Assembly (NCBI GenBank): GCA_964495375.1
Contig: CAZBWM010000029.1
Coordinates: 1 to 64,000, forward strand
Direction of reading: 5' to 3'
DNA length: 64,000 nucleotides
From: JAIESQ01 sp964495375
GTDB taxonomy: Bacteria > Planctomycetota > Planctomycetia > Pirellulales > JAEUIK01
In this document: piece by piece, positions 1 through 12,100 of the stretch
Layout of the letters: each line of letters begins with the position of its first letter
Position numbering within the stretch: the first letter of the stretch is position 1
The notes under the pieces: generated by a model
The model's input: only the letters and a program-made list of their open reading frames with translations
Told to the model about the DNA's origin: nothing
The model's database searches: none
Translations under genes and position numbers: made by a program

Positions 1-3000
1 TATCCACCGGCACCGCCGGACCACGCAAGTCCAGGAAGTACGCCAACCGACTGGCCAACGTCGCCGGCGAGGTGCCGGTGGCCCAATACTCGCCGAGCTC
101 TTTAGCGGAACAATGGTTAAGATAGTCTTCTGGCCCACAACCGACAAAAGTTCCACATCGTGCACCGCGAAGAGCAGCTCCCCCGTAGCCGGCGTGCTCC
201 AGCGCGTGGTAAACGGTCTCCAGAAACAGCCGCTGTCGAGGATCGAGAAACGTCGCTTCGCGCGGTGAGATGTGAAAGAAGAGCGGGTCAAAACCTGCGA
301 TATCTGGTAGTAGTCCGCTTTGAATATCGCTCTCGAAGTCGGAAGTCAGAACGTCGTGTTCGCCGCGAGTCAATGATCTTGCAAGCTGCTGCCGTGACCT
401 CGAGACCGGAGCCACGGCATCAGCAGCCGAACGCAGCATGCGCCAGAGAGCGAGCGCGTTCTCAGCCGCGGGCAATCTGCATGCGTAGCCGATGACGGCG
501 ATCGATTGGTCGATCAGTTGGCGCCTTGATGCACGATCGCCAGCCTGCGTGCTTGCAGCATTGTTTTCGACAATCACCGTCCGGTGCGCGGTAAAAAGCC
601 CTTCGTTGTCACTCGCTTGGCTCGCTGATTCTCCGTCATGCGATCTGGAGGGGGCGCCATTTTGTGTGGCGAGCGCAGCCGCAAGATCGGTCAGCGTAGG
701 ATGCTCGAAGAAAAGCGACGGGCTGAGGTCGAGCGCTTCGCAATCGCTGCGCAGCGATTCAATGACCTCGAGCACCATGAGCGAATCGAGTCCTTGCTCA
801 TGAAATGGTCGATTGACATCGAGTTCCGCGACCGGGAGCTCCAGGATCTTTGCAAACGTTTGCGTCAACAGTTCGAGCCAACGCTGCCGGTGGTCTTGGA
901 TCGCTGAGCGTGCAGTAGATGGTTCAATAACTAATCGAGTCTGCATCGACCCGGGATCCGGCGATTCCGTCGCAGGCAGCCACGACGTTACGGGAAGCGT
1001 GACAGTGGCGCGTCGTGCCAACAGGATGTGATGATCCCAGGCACCCCGTTGCGGAAGAGACTGTGGGACGGCAGCGGCGGCATCGAATCCGTGCGATGTC
1101 AAAGCGGCCAGCCATTTGTCGGGGGGCAACAGTGGCTCTTGAGAGCGCAACGGATCGCCCAAAAACCGCCACCAGCCTTCAGTGAGGCCAAACGTAAGTT
1201 GCGAGAAGCGAACCACACGCGTGGCTTCGAGCAGAATTAAAAGGCCGCCCGGCACCAACAGCCTAGACAACTGACTGAGCGATTCGTCCAGCCGACGAGT
1301 CGCATGCACGACGTCGGCAGCCACGATCACATCGAACGACTGGTCGCCGAAGCCTTGCGCAGCGAACGGCTGTTCCAGATCAAAAACAGCAAAACGCAGG
1401 CCAGGGCGCGCGAACCGAGTCTGTGCCTCGCGAACCAGGCGAGGCGAGACATCGGTGAAGGTGTACTCGCAAGCAGCGGAGCAGAGGCCGCTCAGCAGAT
1501 GGGTCGTGGTGCCACCGGTGCCAGCCCCCACCTCCAGGATTCGCAGCGGCCGGGAGGGTGTTGTGTGGCTAGCAGCCGCGGCCACAATGCGTGCTAACAA
1601 CCGCTGTAAGGGCGCTGTCCACGGAGAGGCCGCGTAAACCGAAAGCAAGTCGCCGTGACGACCCGGCGCGAATAGCAATTCCAAGATGCTACGACGACCG
1701 GCGAGCACTTCGCCCAGGGCACTGCCACATCGCTCAAGCAGGTCAAGCGCGCCGGAAAGTTCGGGATAACGTGACTTCAAGTCAAGATACCGCGATGCGA
1801 GTTGGCATCGTGCGAGCGGCCGCCGAGCAACGCAACCTGACGGTGCGACACCAAGCGCCTTATCGTCGACGAGCACCTGCAAAAGGCCGGGCAACGCCGG
1901 CAGTAACTTGGGTGTCACCCCCAGTTGCTTGGCAATTGCAGCGTGTGATAGATGCTCGCCCGAGCTTCGGAACAAGCCGTTGCGTGCGAGAAGATTCTCG
2001 ATAAAGTCGGCGCAACTTTGATCGATCGCTGTGACGGCCTCATCGGCAGGCAATGGGGGGTCACCCGACGTATCCATCGCGAACTGCGACTGGGCCGTTG
2101 TGAAGGCGTCTCGCCAACGAATTTGCGCCAAAGCATCGGGTGCTGCCAACTCGTCGATCGTGGACCTCAACTGTTCGCGTTTGGCGGCCGAGAGTTGTAT
2201 CACGGCTAGTTGTGGCTCGTTGGCGGCGACCGTGTAACGGAAGGCTTCTAGCGCCACAGACGTGGTCAAGTCACCGGTGTCGCGGCGAGCCATCAAGCGG
2301 CGATATCCACCCGCCGCGGCCGAACGCGCGCCGATCCAGGGGCCCCAGTTCATTACGCTGCAAGAAACACCTGCATTTCGTATCTGGTGACCAACCATGT
2401 CAAGGTACGCATTGGCCGCGGCATACGCTGCGTGGCCGGGTTCGGCTTTGAGGGACGCGGTCGACGAACAGAACACTATCCAATCCAGTCGTCGGCCGGC
2501 CGCGATTCGGCGGATTACTTCGGCACCTCCCATTTTTGGACGTAAGACCTCTCGCAAATCCGACCGGGTGCGCGTGCAGATCAGTCCGTCGTCCAGCACA
2601 CCTGCTGCATGAACGATGCCAGCTAGTCGGCTGGTCGGAATGTCGATGTCGTCGACAAGTTGGCGAACAAACTCCAGTTCGGCGATGTCACCATTCACAA
2701 CTCGCACGTTCGCGCCGCTGGAGCGAAGCGCTTGAACCGCGCGCATCCTCGAGGCTGTGATGTCATCGCCGATCAGACCCGCTTGTCGTTTGTCTAGTTG
2801 CGAATCGTCCGGCAAGGCAGAGCGCGAGAGCAGCACGAGCGAACGAGCACCGTCGTCGATCAGCGCCTGGGATAACTGTAGCCCGACGAACCCGAGACCA
2901 CCCGTAATTAGGTAGGTCGCTGCTGGGTCTATCGGGCAACCGCTTGCGTAAACCGGTGGCACATTGTACGGCAACAAAACGGGCGTAAATCGTCGCCATG

Positions 3001-6000
3001 CCGGGTCATTTGAGTCGACACTAAAGTGGCCTGCCTGATCAAGTAACTTAGGTTGACAGTCGTTGGCATCGCTTGTCACTCGCAAGGCGACTGAGTCGCA
3101 CTTCGCTTGGGTCAGCAGCTCACGCCAGATCTGCCCTATTAACTGCTGGACGTTTACCACTGCGATGGGCAGATCAACGTGGCGGACGGTGATGGTCGAA
3201 TACTCTTCTGCGAGCACCGCACCGTAAGCGCGCAGTGCGGCGCCACTTGCTGCAAGCGCATTGCAGTACTGCGATCGTTCGTCGGCCGATTGCTCGGTAT
3301 CGAGAACCGCGGCCCCAGAAGTTAGCAGCCAGAGTTCCGGTGGCCGCCGCGTTGAGTTGCCAAAAGCAGACTGGTTGGTCGCCGGTCTCAACGAACTTTT
3401 CTTGGTAAATCCGGCAAGTGATTGGGCAATCGCGAGCAACGAAAGTGGCCCGCGGGCCGTCAACTCATCAAGCCGCACAAGCGATGTCAATTCGTCTGCT
3501 GTCTGACTCGCGGTTGTGTTTAATAACCAAGCGTGGAGGATACCCACGAGAGGCAACTCCTCGTCCGCGATTGCGGCCAGCAGCCGTTCGAGGTCATCGC
3601 TGTCGCCGGGAGCCACCGTCGCTTCGAGATGCTGACGCGCATTATCGAGCCATCGAAGACCGCTGAAATTAGCTGTCGGTCTAATTGCGACAGTGCGCTG
3701 CCCTTGCTTGCGGAGTCGCTCGCCGAGCGCATCGGCAACACCCAACTCGTCGGTCAGGAGTATCCAGGTGCCGGTGGGCATCTCACGCGGAAGAGTTGTT
3801 GCCGCGCGCAACCAGCGCTGGACGTAGCAGCATTTCGCCAGTTCATTCGATGGCTTCAGGAATTCGTCATCTGGGCCCGAAGGTTCACTTGCCGACGATC
3901 TACGAATCGATTTGAAGCTGAAGGACGCGTCAGTAGCGCTAGTTGCCAAAGCCTGGGCTATTTGAGTGTCAGACGTGCGTGTAGCGGTTAGGGGTCGATC
4001 GATCGCAGGTGGCCGTTCGATCCAATATCGCCGGCGGTCGAACTCGTACGTCGGCAATGGCACGCGACGAGGCAATTCTCCGACATGCAAGGTGGACCAG
4101 TCCAGATCGACTCCGGCGACGTACAAGGCCCCCAGCAGTTCGAGAAGCTCTTGTCGTTGATCCGTGGAAAGCTCGTCCGGTATTCCGGTGACGAGCGATG
4201 CCGGCGATCCGAACGCGAATTGTTCTTCCCAAACAATGCCGCGTGCCATACTCGCGGCCATCGCTGAGAGGCGAGGACCGGACATGGCAAATCGGCGTCG
4301 CGACTCGTCAACCGCCACGCCCGGTTCCTGCGCGCCGCTTAGAATGCTGCTGAAACAGCCGTCCAAGTTGGGTCGCGAGTTGTCCTTCGATTGGTGGAAT
4401 TCCACGGCCGTGAGTTTGGCCAGCAGCTCCTCCACGCTACCCGCAACGATCGCCAGGCGAATCGGTAGCGCTGACCGACCCGTTTGCAATGTGAAGCAAA
4501 TATCAGCCAGGGCCGCGCGGTCGAATTGCGATCCTCCCTGCACTGTTTCCGCGCTCAAATGCAGGATATATGCCGCGATAAGTCGCCGGAACGCATCTGG
4601 CGAACGAGCCGATAGTACGAATAGTTCTGCCCGCGGAGCGAAGCGCGATTCTTGAGCTATACACTGCGGCGATTCTTCCAACACGACGTGAGCATTTGTT
4701 CCACCGAAGCCAAAGGCACTAATTCCGGCACGCCGTGGCATGCCTGGAGCGATCGGCCAAGGGGTCAGACGATCGACCACGAAGAAAGGCGATTCTTCAA
4801 AGCGAATGTGTTCGTTCGGTGACAACAAGTGCAAGTTCGGGGGTAATTGTCGATGACGCAGCGCCAGTACGACCTTAGCAAGCGAGGCGATGCCCGCGGC
4901 CGCCTCCAAATGACCGAGATTGGATTTCAGCGAACCAAGCGCACATCGTTGTCCAGGTGTCGCGCCGCCAAACACGGTGCTGGCGGCCGAGACTTCTATC
5001 GGATCCCCCAGCGCCGTTCCTGTACCATGTGCCTCGAGGTAGGTAATCGAGTCGGTCGGCAAAGCACCGGACTGGTAAATCCGCCTCAGGAGTTCGCTCT
5101 GCGCTGCGCCGCTCGGGACGGTGAGCCCACTGGTCCGCCCATCTTGATTCACCGAGGTCGCTCGAATGACCGCATGAATAGTGTCGCGGTCGGCGATTGC
5201 CCTAGCGAGCGGCTTCAGCATTACGAGCGCTACGCCTTCCGATCGGACGTAACCGTCGGCCCGCTGATCAAAGGTTTTCGAACGTCCGTCAGCGGCGAGC
5301 ATCCGAGCCTGGCTGCAATTGACATACATCTCCGGCGCCAGCAGCACATTCACGCCGCCAGCGATCGCTGCTTCGCACTCAGCGCGTGCCAAACTCTGAC
5401 AGGCCAGGTGTACCGCCACGAGCGAGCTCGAGCAGGCCGTATCGACCGTCAGACTTGGGCCCTTAAAGTCGAACTGAAAGCTCAAGCGATTCGCAATCAT
5501 CGACAGGGCGTTGCCCGAGCCGAGGTAACGTTCGACGAGTTCAGGCCGGCCGAGAAAGCGATGCAAGTATTCGTTGCCACTCGCGCCGACGAACACGCCG
5601 ACGGCAGCGTCTGCCAGGGCACGTCCGCCGTAGCCGGCATGTTCGAGCGTCTGCCAACAGGTCTCCAGTAACAACCGATGCTGCGGGTCCATCAACTGCG
5701 CTTCGCGCGGCGCAATGCCGAACAAGCCCGCATCGAATAGTTCGATACCCTCTAATAGCCCAGACCAGCGGCTGTTGGTTTTGCCGCGTACTGCCGGCCG
5801 TGAATCGAAGTAATCGTCGATCGGCCAGCGGGAGGGTGGAATCTCACCGATGACGTCGCTGCCACGAGCCAACAGGCTCCACAATTCTTCGACTGACGCG
5901 GCGCCGGGGAACCGTCCCGCCATACCGACGATGGCGACGTCAACAAGGCCGCCGGTCGTAACGGCATCCTGATACAACCCGTTGGCAAACTCCGCCGTTG

Positions 6001-6169
6001 TTTCCGAATCGACTGTTAAGCGAGCGGAACCAGCGGGGGGCCTTGTTCTGATCGCTACGATTGCCGAAGACCAATGTGCTTCAATTTCGGCGCGCTCCGC
6101 CGACGACAACGGGACTTCGCCCGCGACTTCAAGTTCGATGTCGTTCGCCAGTCGGATCAGCCAGGCCAT
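1..6169 (-). CDS. Trans-AT type modular polyketide synthase, 3' end missing (KS-KR-cMT-ACP-KS...)
   Basis: An uninterrupted minus-strand reading frame starts at ATG 6169 and runs off the left edge, giving about 2056 residues. Domains in order: a KS (about residues 75-510, active-site Cys246 in DTACSSS, with EAHGTGT and KSNLGHLEAAAG); a short linker ending in a YEFDRRRYW motif; a ketoreductase with nucleotide motif TYLITGGLG near residue 1085; a C-methyltransferase with SAM motif LEVGAGTGG near 1545; an ACP with phosphopantetheine Ser1796 in GLDSLMV; and a second KS from about 1885, cut by the window before its active-site Cys. There is no acyltransferase (no GHSxG) between KS and KR, and the methyltransferase follows the KR, an order typical of trans-AT synthases. 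The start overlaps the stop of the upstream PKS gene by 13 nt, so translation is probably coupled and this protein should extend the chain made by it. The product is unknown. Confidence 0.9.
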   Translation of the reverse strand, partial: MAWLIRLANDIELEVAGEVPLSSAERAEIEAHWSSAIVAIRTRPPAGSARLTVDSETTAEFANGLYQDAVTTGGLVDVAIVGMAGRFPGAASVEELWSLLARGSDVIGEIPPSRWPIDDYFDSRPAVRGKTNSRWSGLLEGIELFDAGLFGIAPREAQLMDPQHRLLLETCWQTLEHAGYGGRALADAAVGVFVGASGNEYLHRFLGRPELVERYLGSGNALSMIANRLSFQFDFKGPSLTVDTACSSSLVAVHLACQSLARAECEAAIAGGVNVLLAPEMYVNCSQARMLAADGRSKTFDQRADGYVRSEGVALVMLKPLARAIADRDTIHAVIRATSVNQDGRTSGLTVPSGAAQSELLRRIYQSGALPTDSITYLEAHGTGTALGDPIEVSAASTVFGGATPGQRCALGSLKSNLGHLEAAAGIASLAKVVLALRHRQLPPNLHLLSPNEHIRFEESPFFVVDRLTPWPIAPGMPRRAGISAFGFGGTNAHVVLEESPQCIAQESRFAPRAELFVLSARSPDAFRRLIAAYILHLSAETVQGGSQFDRAALADICFTLQTGRSALPIRLAIVAGSVEELLAKLTAVEFHQSKDNSRPNLDGCFSSILSGAQEPGVAVDESRRRFAMSGPRLSAMAASMARGIVWEEQFAFGSPASLVTGIPDELSTDQRQELLELLGALYVAGVDLDWSTLHVGELPRRVPLPTYEFDRRRYWIERPPAIDRPLTATRTSDTQIAQALATSATDASFSFKSIRRSSASEPSGPDDEFLKPSNELAKCCYVQRWLRAATTLPREMPTGTWILLTDELGVADALGERLRKQGQRTVAIRPTANFSGLRWLDNARQHLEATVAPGDSDDLERLLAAIADEELPLVGILHAWLLNTTASQTADELTSLVRLDELTARGPLSLLAIAQSLAGFTKKSSLRPATNQSAFGNSTRRPPELWLLTSGAAVLDTEQSADERSQYCNALAASGAALRAYGAVLAEEYSTITVRHVDLPIAVVNVQQLIGQIWRELLTQAKCDSVALRVTSDANDCQPKLLDQAGHFSVDSNDPAWRRFTPVLLPYNVPPVYASGCPIDPAATYLITGGLGFVGLQLSQALIDDGARSLVLLSRSALPDDSQLDKRQAGLIGDDITASRMRAVQALRSSGANVRVVNGDIAELEFVRQLVDDIDIPTSRLAGIVHAAGVLDDGLICTRTRSDLREVLRPKMGGAEVIRRIAAGRRLDWIVFCSSTASLKAEPGHAAYAAANAYLDMVGHQIRNAGVSCSVMNWGPWIGARSAAAGGYRRLMARRDTGDLTTSVALEAFRYTVAANEPQLAVIQLSAAKREQLRSTIDELAAPDALAQIRWRDAFTTAQSQFAMDTSGDPPLPADEAVTAIDQSCADFIENLLARNGLFRSSGEHLSHAAIAKQLGVTPKLLPALPGLLQVLVDDKALGVAPSGCVARRPLARCQLASRYLDLKSRYPELSGALDLLERCGSALGEVLAGRRSILELLFAPGRHGDLLSVYAASPWTAPLQRLLARIVAAAASHTTPSRPLRILEVGAGTGGTTTHLLSGLCSAACEYTFTDVSPRLVREAQTRFARPGLRFAVFDLEQPFAAQGFGDQSFDVIVAADVVHATRRLDESLSQLSRLLVPGGLLILLEATRVVRFSQLTFGLTEGWWRFLGDPLRSQEPLLPPDKWLAALTSHGFDAAAAVPQSLPQRGAWDHHILLARRATVTLPVTSWLPATESPDPGSMQTRLVIEPSTARSAIQDHRQRWLELLTQTFAKILELPVAELDVNRPFHEQGLDSLMVLEVIESLRSDCEALDLSPSLFFEHPTLTDLAAALATQNGAPSRSHDGESASQASDNEGLFTAHRTVIVENNAASTQAGDRASRRQLIDQSIAVIGYACRLPAAENALALWRMLRSAADAVAPVSRSRQQLARSLTRGEHDVLTSDFESDIQSGLLPDIAGFDPLFFHISPREATFLDPRQRLFLETVYHALEHAGYGGAALRGARCGTFVGCGPEDYLNHCSAKELGEYWATGTSPATLASRLAYFLDLRGPAVPVD
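6157..6169 (-). promoter_or_regulatory. 13-nt stop/start overlap coupling the two PKS genes
   Basis: Read on the minus strand, ATGGCCTGGCTGA contains the ATG of the downstream PKS and, in another frame, the TGA of the upstream one. This points to translational coupling and hence equal amounts of the two synthase proteins. Confidence 0.75.
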
Positions 6170-9100
6170 GCGGGGCCTCTCCGGGACAGAATTTTGACAC
6201 GGCGGCCGGAGTGCAATTCTAGGACATCGCCGCCGTCCAATTTCTCCACATGGCCATTGCCTGGGCGAGGCGACTGGGGGAGGCCCAGCTTTAGCCACTC
6301 TTCCAGCGATTGCGTGGGGAGTGTCGCCGTAAGATGCTCCGCGAGTTTCGCAATGCTGGCGAAGTCAAACGGCAACGTCGCCGAGAGAGATTCACCGGTA
6401 GCTTGCGATAAACCTCGCATAAGCTTAACGGCCAACATTGAGTCGAGACCGAGATCCGGCAGCGACTGCTCAGCGCCAACTCGGGCGATCGTTAGACCAA
6501 GCGTCGTTGCAGCCGCTTCGCGCAGTGCGCGGCGCACGCGAACTCGCAAATCGTCGCCATTTTGCTCGCGTGGCTTCGATGCCGAGTTGACGATTGGCGC
6601 GAGCTCCGAGCCTGGCGGTTCGTCACACCGGTTGGCAACCTCTCTCAACCGGGTATGGCTGTCTATTGATCGCGAACTCACTTCTGAATCAGGCGCGCGA
6701 ACAGACATTTCGGCGAAACCCAAAGCAAGCGCGCGCTCGAGCGCCGAGAGTGCGATCGCAGGCTTGAGTCCGGCTCGACCGCGCGCGTCAACCAGTTCGG
6801 CCATGCCATGCGCCATGCCGATCCCTTGCCAGAGATCCCAGGCCACGGATTGGATCGGCAAGCCTTCGGCTCGAGCTGCAGCGGCTAGTGCATCGAGCGT
6901 GCGATTGGCCGCTGAATACTCGGCTTGAAAAACGTTTCCGTCTAGCCCCGCAATCGACGAGAAGAACAGGACGAATTCAAACTTCTCGCGTCGCGCCCAC
7001 TCAATCAACCCTTTGGCGCCGAGAACTTTAGGCCGGAGCACGTCGGCAAACCCCGCCGCCGTGGTATCGCGAAGCAGGCATTTACGAACGGTGCCCGCGG
7101 CATGAAATACACCATTGATGTGACCAAAGCGTTTTTGTGCCGTCTGCTCCGCATGTTGCAAGGTAGCCGGGTCCGCGATATCACCAGTAACGACAACTAC
7201 CTTGCCCCCAGCAGCTTCGATCGCGACCAGTTCCGCGAGTTTCGTACGCAGTTGGTCGTCAATGTCGCCCTCGGCGATTTTCGCTGCCCAGCTTTCGCGC
7301 TGCGGTAGCGCAGTACGCGACAGCAGCACCAGTCGTGCCTGGTAATGCTCCGCGAGCCAGCGCGCGAGGACGAGACCAATTCCTCCCAAGCCGCCGGTGA
7401 TCAAGTAGACGCCGCGTGGCCGGATGGATGCTGTCGCGGTACTGGGCGATCCTGAAACCGACTGTCGCGTCAAAACGAAGCGATTACGATTTCGATAGGC
7501 GACTTCAACCGCAGTGGTCCGTCTGGCAAACTCTCCGACGAGCAATTGGCCAACTTCGGCGGCCTGGCGCGGACCTTTGGGAGCTTCGACGTCAATCGAA
7601 CGTACCCGCAGTTGGGGGCATTCCCGCGGAATCACGCGTGCCAGTCCCCACAGGGCGGCATGCTCCGGCTGGACGCAATCGCGCCCATCGGTGACCGCCT
7701 GAGCGCCTGCCGTCAGCAACCAGAGATTGGTCACCGCTGGCGTTGTCGAGCCTTGGAATGCGTGAATCAACTCTAGAAGTCCGGCGAGATCCTGCGAGGG
7801 CAATTCGACATCGCGTTCCGTGCTGACTAGGTGTTCGACGGGCAGCACCTGCGCGGGGACCGCGCAATAGACGATGTCAGTCCAACAATCAGTTTCGTTC
7901 AACTTCTTTGCGACGCCTCGGCGAAGGCGCTCGACGGTGCTCGTATCACCTGTTCGTTGTGAGCCTAGTGCCGAATTCATCGGCTCCTGCTCCGGCGTCA
8001 CGACTTCCACCGCGCAACCGGCGGCGCGCAAGAGTTGTGCCAGATTCATTGCCAAAGCAGAACGTTCGCCAACGACCAGCCAGCGCCCCTCTACGGCTTG
8101 TCGAGTTTCGCTGGAAAAATTGCAAGGTTTCCAGGCGGGTACCGCGAGTAAGTTGTCGATGTTCTGGTTACCGGATTCGGAAGCCGATCGAACGAGAACG
8201 GGATTCAGGCTCGTTGTCAAAGCTTCAATTCGCGGTAGTGCGAGCCAGTATCGTTCGTCGCGATACGGGTAAAGTGGCAGCGCAACGCGGCGCGCCGCGC
8301 CGTACTCCTCGATTCGCGACCAATCGATCGTTGCTCCCAACACATACAGTTGTGCCGCGGCATGAAGCAACGCCGCTGCAGCATTTCCTGCTGGAACCTC
8401 CGATCGTGCAGCATCGCGACTAACAACCGACGACATGGTGCCCTGTTCCACGCACGGGTGCTCCAGGAGCTCAGCAGCCAAGTGCCCTACGCTAGCGGCT
8501 CGCAATTGTTGCTGGTCAGTCGCCGATAACTCGGCAACCTGACTGCGAAGCGTTTGTCGTAGACCAGCGAGAGCTGCTTCGTTTCCTGAGCAATGGTACA
8601 ACAGGCGCGGACGGTCTCGATCGCCTGCACGCATGAAAATCGGAGCGTAGTCGCTCGTATCTCCAAACGTCTGCAGGGCCTCGATCCCATCGCAACAGTT
8701 GGAAGCCACAACCGCTAGCCGCTTGCGCAAGTGGGCTCGACCTGTGTTCGCCGTGCGGCAAACATCGATCCAGCGCAGATGCGGATGCTTGCGCAGGTGC
8801 TCAGCATACTCAGCGGCCAGCCGCTGCAGGCTCGGTTCATCGAAGGCGGAGAGCGTCAGAACGTGTACCGCCGGTTCGATGGTCAATTTGCCCTCCCCGG
8901 GGGGCTCTTCCAGCACCACGTGGGCATTCGTCCCGGCGAACCCAAACGAGCTCACACCGGCACGACGTGGCAAGGGCGAACCGTCGGGGGCCTTGGGTTG
9001 CCACTGACGAACGCGATCGGCTAAAACCAGCGGCGAAGTCTCCACATCGAATCGCGGGTTCGGTTCGACGAAGCCGCGCGTCGGCAGCAGTTCGCGCTGC

Positions 9101-12100
9101 TCAAAGTTCAGCAAAACCTTGATCACGCCGGCCAATCCGGCCGCCGCGTCGGCATGACCGATGTTCGACTTGACGCCGCCGATGCTAACGAACTGCCGGC
9201 GGTGGGTCGCAGTACGCAATGCCTCATCGATCGCTCCCCATTCGACGGGATCGCCCAACAGTGTCCCCGTGCCATGCGCTTCGAGATAGGAAATTGAAGC
9301 AGGATCAATCTCAGCGTCTGCCCAGGCCGATTGCAGTAATTGACTTTGAGCCAGCGGATTGGGAGCCAGCAATCCGTTTGAGCGGCCGTCGTTGTTGACC
9401 GCGCTGCCGCGTATGACACCGTACACCGTGTCGCCGGCTTCCAGGGCATCCGCCAACGGTCGCACAAGCAGGGCCGCGATACCCTCGCCGGGCACAAAGC
9501 CATCCGCGCGTCGATCGAACGGGCGGCATACCCCGTGCGTCGACAGCGCGCCCATCTGTCGGAGACTTAGGTACGCATAGAGCCGCACGTGGAGATGCAC
9601 TCCGCCCACGAAAGCGTAGTCGCACTCTCCTCGTCGCACGCTCCCGACCGCGTGGTGTAGGGCCACCAGCGAAGAACTGCACGCGGTGTCGATCGCTAGC
9701 GCCGGGCCATGCAAATCGAGAAAGTAAGCGAGCCGGCCAGGGAGCGCCGCCGCTGTTCCTCCCGGCGCCGCGTGCTCGCTGAACAATCTGCCAGCGACGC
9801 CGGCGTAGTAGTCTTCGCATCCAGTTCCGACAAACACGCCGCATTTGGCGCCGCGAAGTGCGCTTCCGCCGTAGCCGGCATGCTCGGCTGCATGATAGGC
9901 GACCTCCAAAAACCCTCGCTGGCGAGGGTCAATCTGCGCCGCTTCCGTCGGGGCAATTCGGAAGAACTCCGGATCGAAGCGATCGATGTTTGTTAAAAAA
10001 GCGCCACTGGGGGGCACATGACCGAACGTCTCGGCATAGTGCGGATCAAACTGACAGGCGGCTAGCCAGCGATCGCGCGGCATAGGTCCGATGGCCGACC
10101 GTTGCTCGCGCAGCAACTGGCCGAACGCCGACGCGTCGGCGGCCCCTGGAAACCGACATGCGAAACCTATCACCGCCACGTCGCGACCGTTTCGATGCAA
10201 AGAAGCTCCGCGCGTGTTGGACGACGAAGACGGATTTGCAACGATCGGAGAAGCTTCGACCGTTGGCGACTTAGGATCGCGTTCCGCTACTCCCAGGATG
10301 TTCTCCAAATGATCGGCAAATCGCCCGCAGAGCCAATCGGACAGACTCACCACGGTCGGTCGCGCGAACAAGTCGCCGACTCGCAGGTCGGGCAATTGCA
10401 GTGTTTGTCGTAGCTGGCGCACGACCTCGTCGGCCATCAACGAATCGAGCCCGTGCTCGCGAAACTCCATTTCGTGATCGATCTGATCAGCCGGCAAATG
10501 AAGCGTTGCTGCCGCGACCTCGGCAACAAGCGACCGCAAGCGCTGACGCATCCAGGAAATGTCGCACGAACCGATCGTGTTGTCAGCGGCGACGACTACT
10601 TGTGGCGCACGTTGTACGCCAATTGTCCCACGTGCAATTTCACCGAGCGGTCGCAAGTCGGCTGACGACACCCGGCTAACGGTGGGCACGGCCGGCACCG
10701 TTTCCTTAGCGACCACCAATTGCCGAAGCCCTTGGCGCGCCGCAAGCGCGATCGACTGACAGCCAATCCATGGCGGAATCAGCTCCATCCCACGCTCTTG
10801 CCAGAATTGACGCATAACATCGAGAAGCTCCCCGTCTTCACGGCGAGGGCGAATGGAATCGATTGCCGTGTTGTTTCGGCCGCGCCCACGGGCGACCGCC
10901 TGCATTGCCATGCCGGCCTCGCCCCAAGGGCCCAAGTCGACAAGTGACAGGTTCGCGGATGCATAGTGCCGTCGCGCGGCCAGCACCCAGCTATCCAGGC
11001 AAGAGCTCGCCGCGGCGTAGGCGATTTGTCCGGCATTCCCCACATGCGCGGCTAACGACGAGAGCACGACGAAAAAATCGAGTGGCCGCCCTGCAGTTGC
11101 CGCTAACAGGTTCGCCACGCCGTGTAACTTGGGGGCGAGCACTTGCTCGAAGTCGACAGGTTCGACGTTGGGCAATAAGCGATCGGCCAGCACACCGGCG
11201 GCATGAACCACGCCACGCACTCGACCAAGCTCGTCCGAAACCTTGTCGACGAGTCGCTCGATTTCAGCACGTTCGCAAACATCAACCCGTGGCGTCCAAA
11301 CGCGGGCGCCTAATTCATGCAACCGCGTGACCACTAGAGAGGCGTCGTTGTTGGCAGGTTCACTGGGCATACCACGACGGCTAAGGAGCACTAGCCTTCG
11401 CGCGCCCTGGGCGACAAGGGATTCGGAAACTGCCAAACCGATAGCACCCAGCCCCCCCGAGATCAGGTAGACGCCATCCGCGGCGACTGGCCAGCCTGAT
11501 TCAAAATCGCTGGCGCTCGGTGCACACCATGGCACCAGCCCAGGCGTGTACCGTTTACCATCGCGCCAACCGCACTGGGAGGGGGAAGCCATGTCGTGCA
11601 AGTCGTCGATCAACAGTTGCACATCATGCGCCGAGCGCTCCACCGGCAAGTCGCGCAGTCTCAACACCAGGTCGCTTCGCTCGCGTTCGGCCGCACGGAC
11701 CACACCCCAGACTGCGGTTGCTACGGGATCGGCCATTTCATGCGGTCCGATCTCATGTGCTCCGCGCGTCGCAAACCACGTGGCCAACGACGGTCGCGCC
11801 CTCGCCGTCGACAGGGCCTGGAGCAGCCGCAAGCTGCTGGTCACGCTTAGACGCCACGCGGCACTACTGCACAGTTTCGCCGGATCAGGAGCATTCGCAG
11901 GCGACACTTCCGCGATGGACCGATGTTGTGACCACAGATGCACAACACCTGCAAGTTGGCCCGCGTCGGCACGCGCAATCGCGTCAAACAGTCTTACGTA
12001 CGACTCTCGCACGTCGGGTGCGATTTCCATCCGACCTTCGCGTGGTGTCTGCCAGTCAATTTCACACTGCCTTGAATCCTCGCGCGGAACGACACGAACG

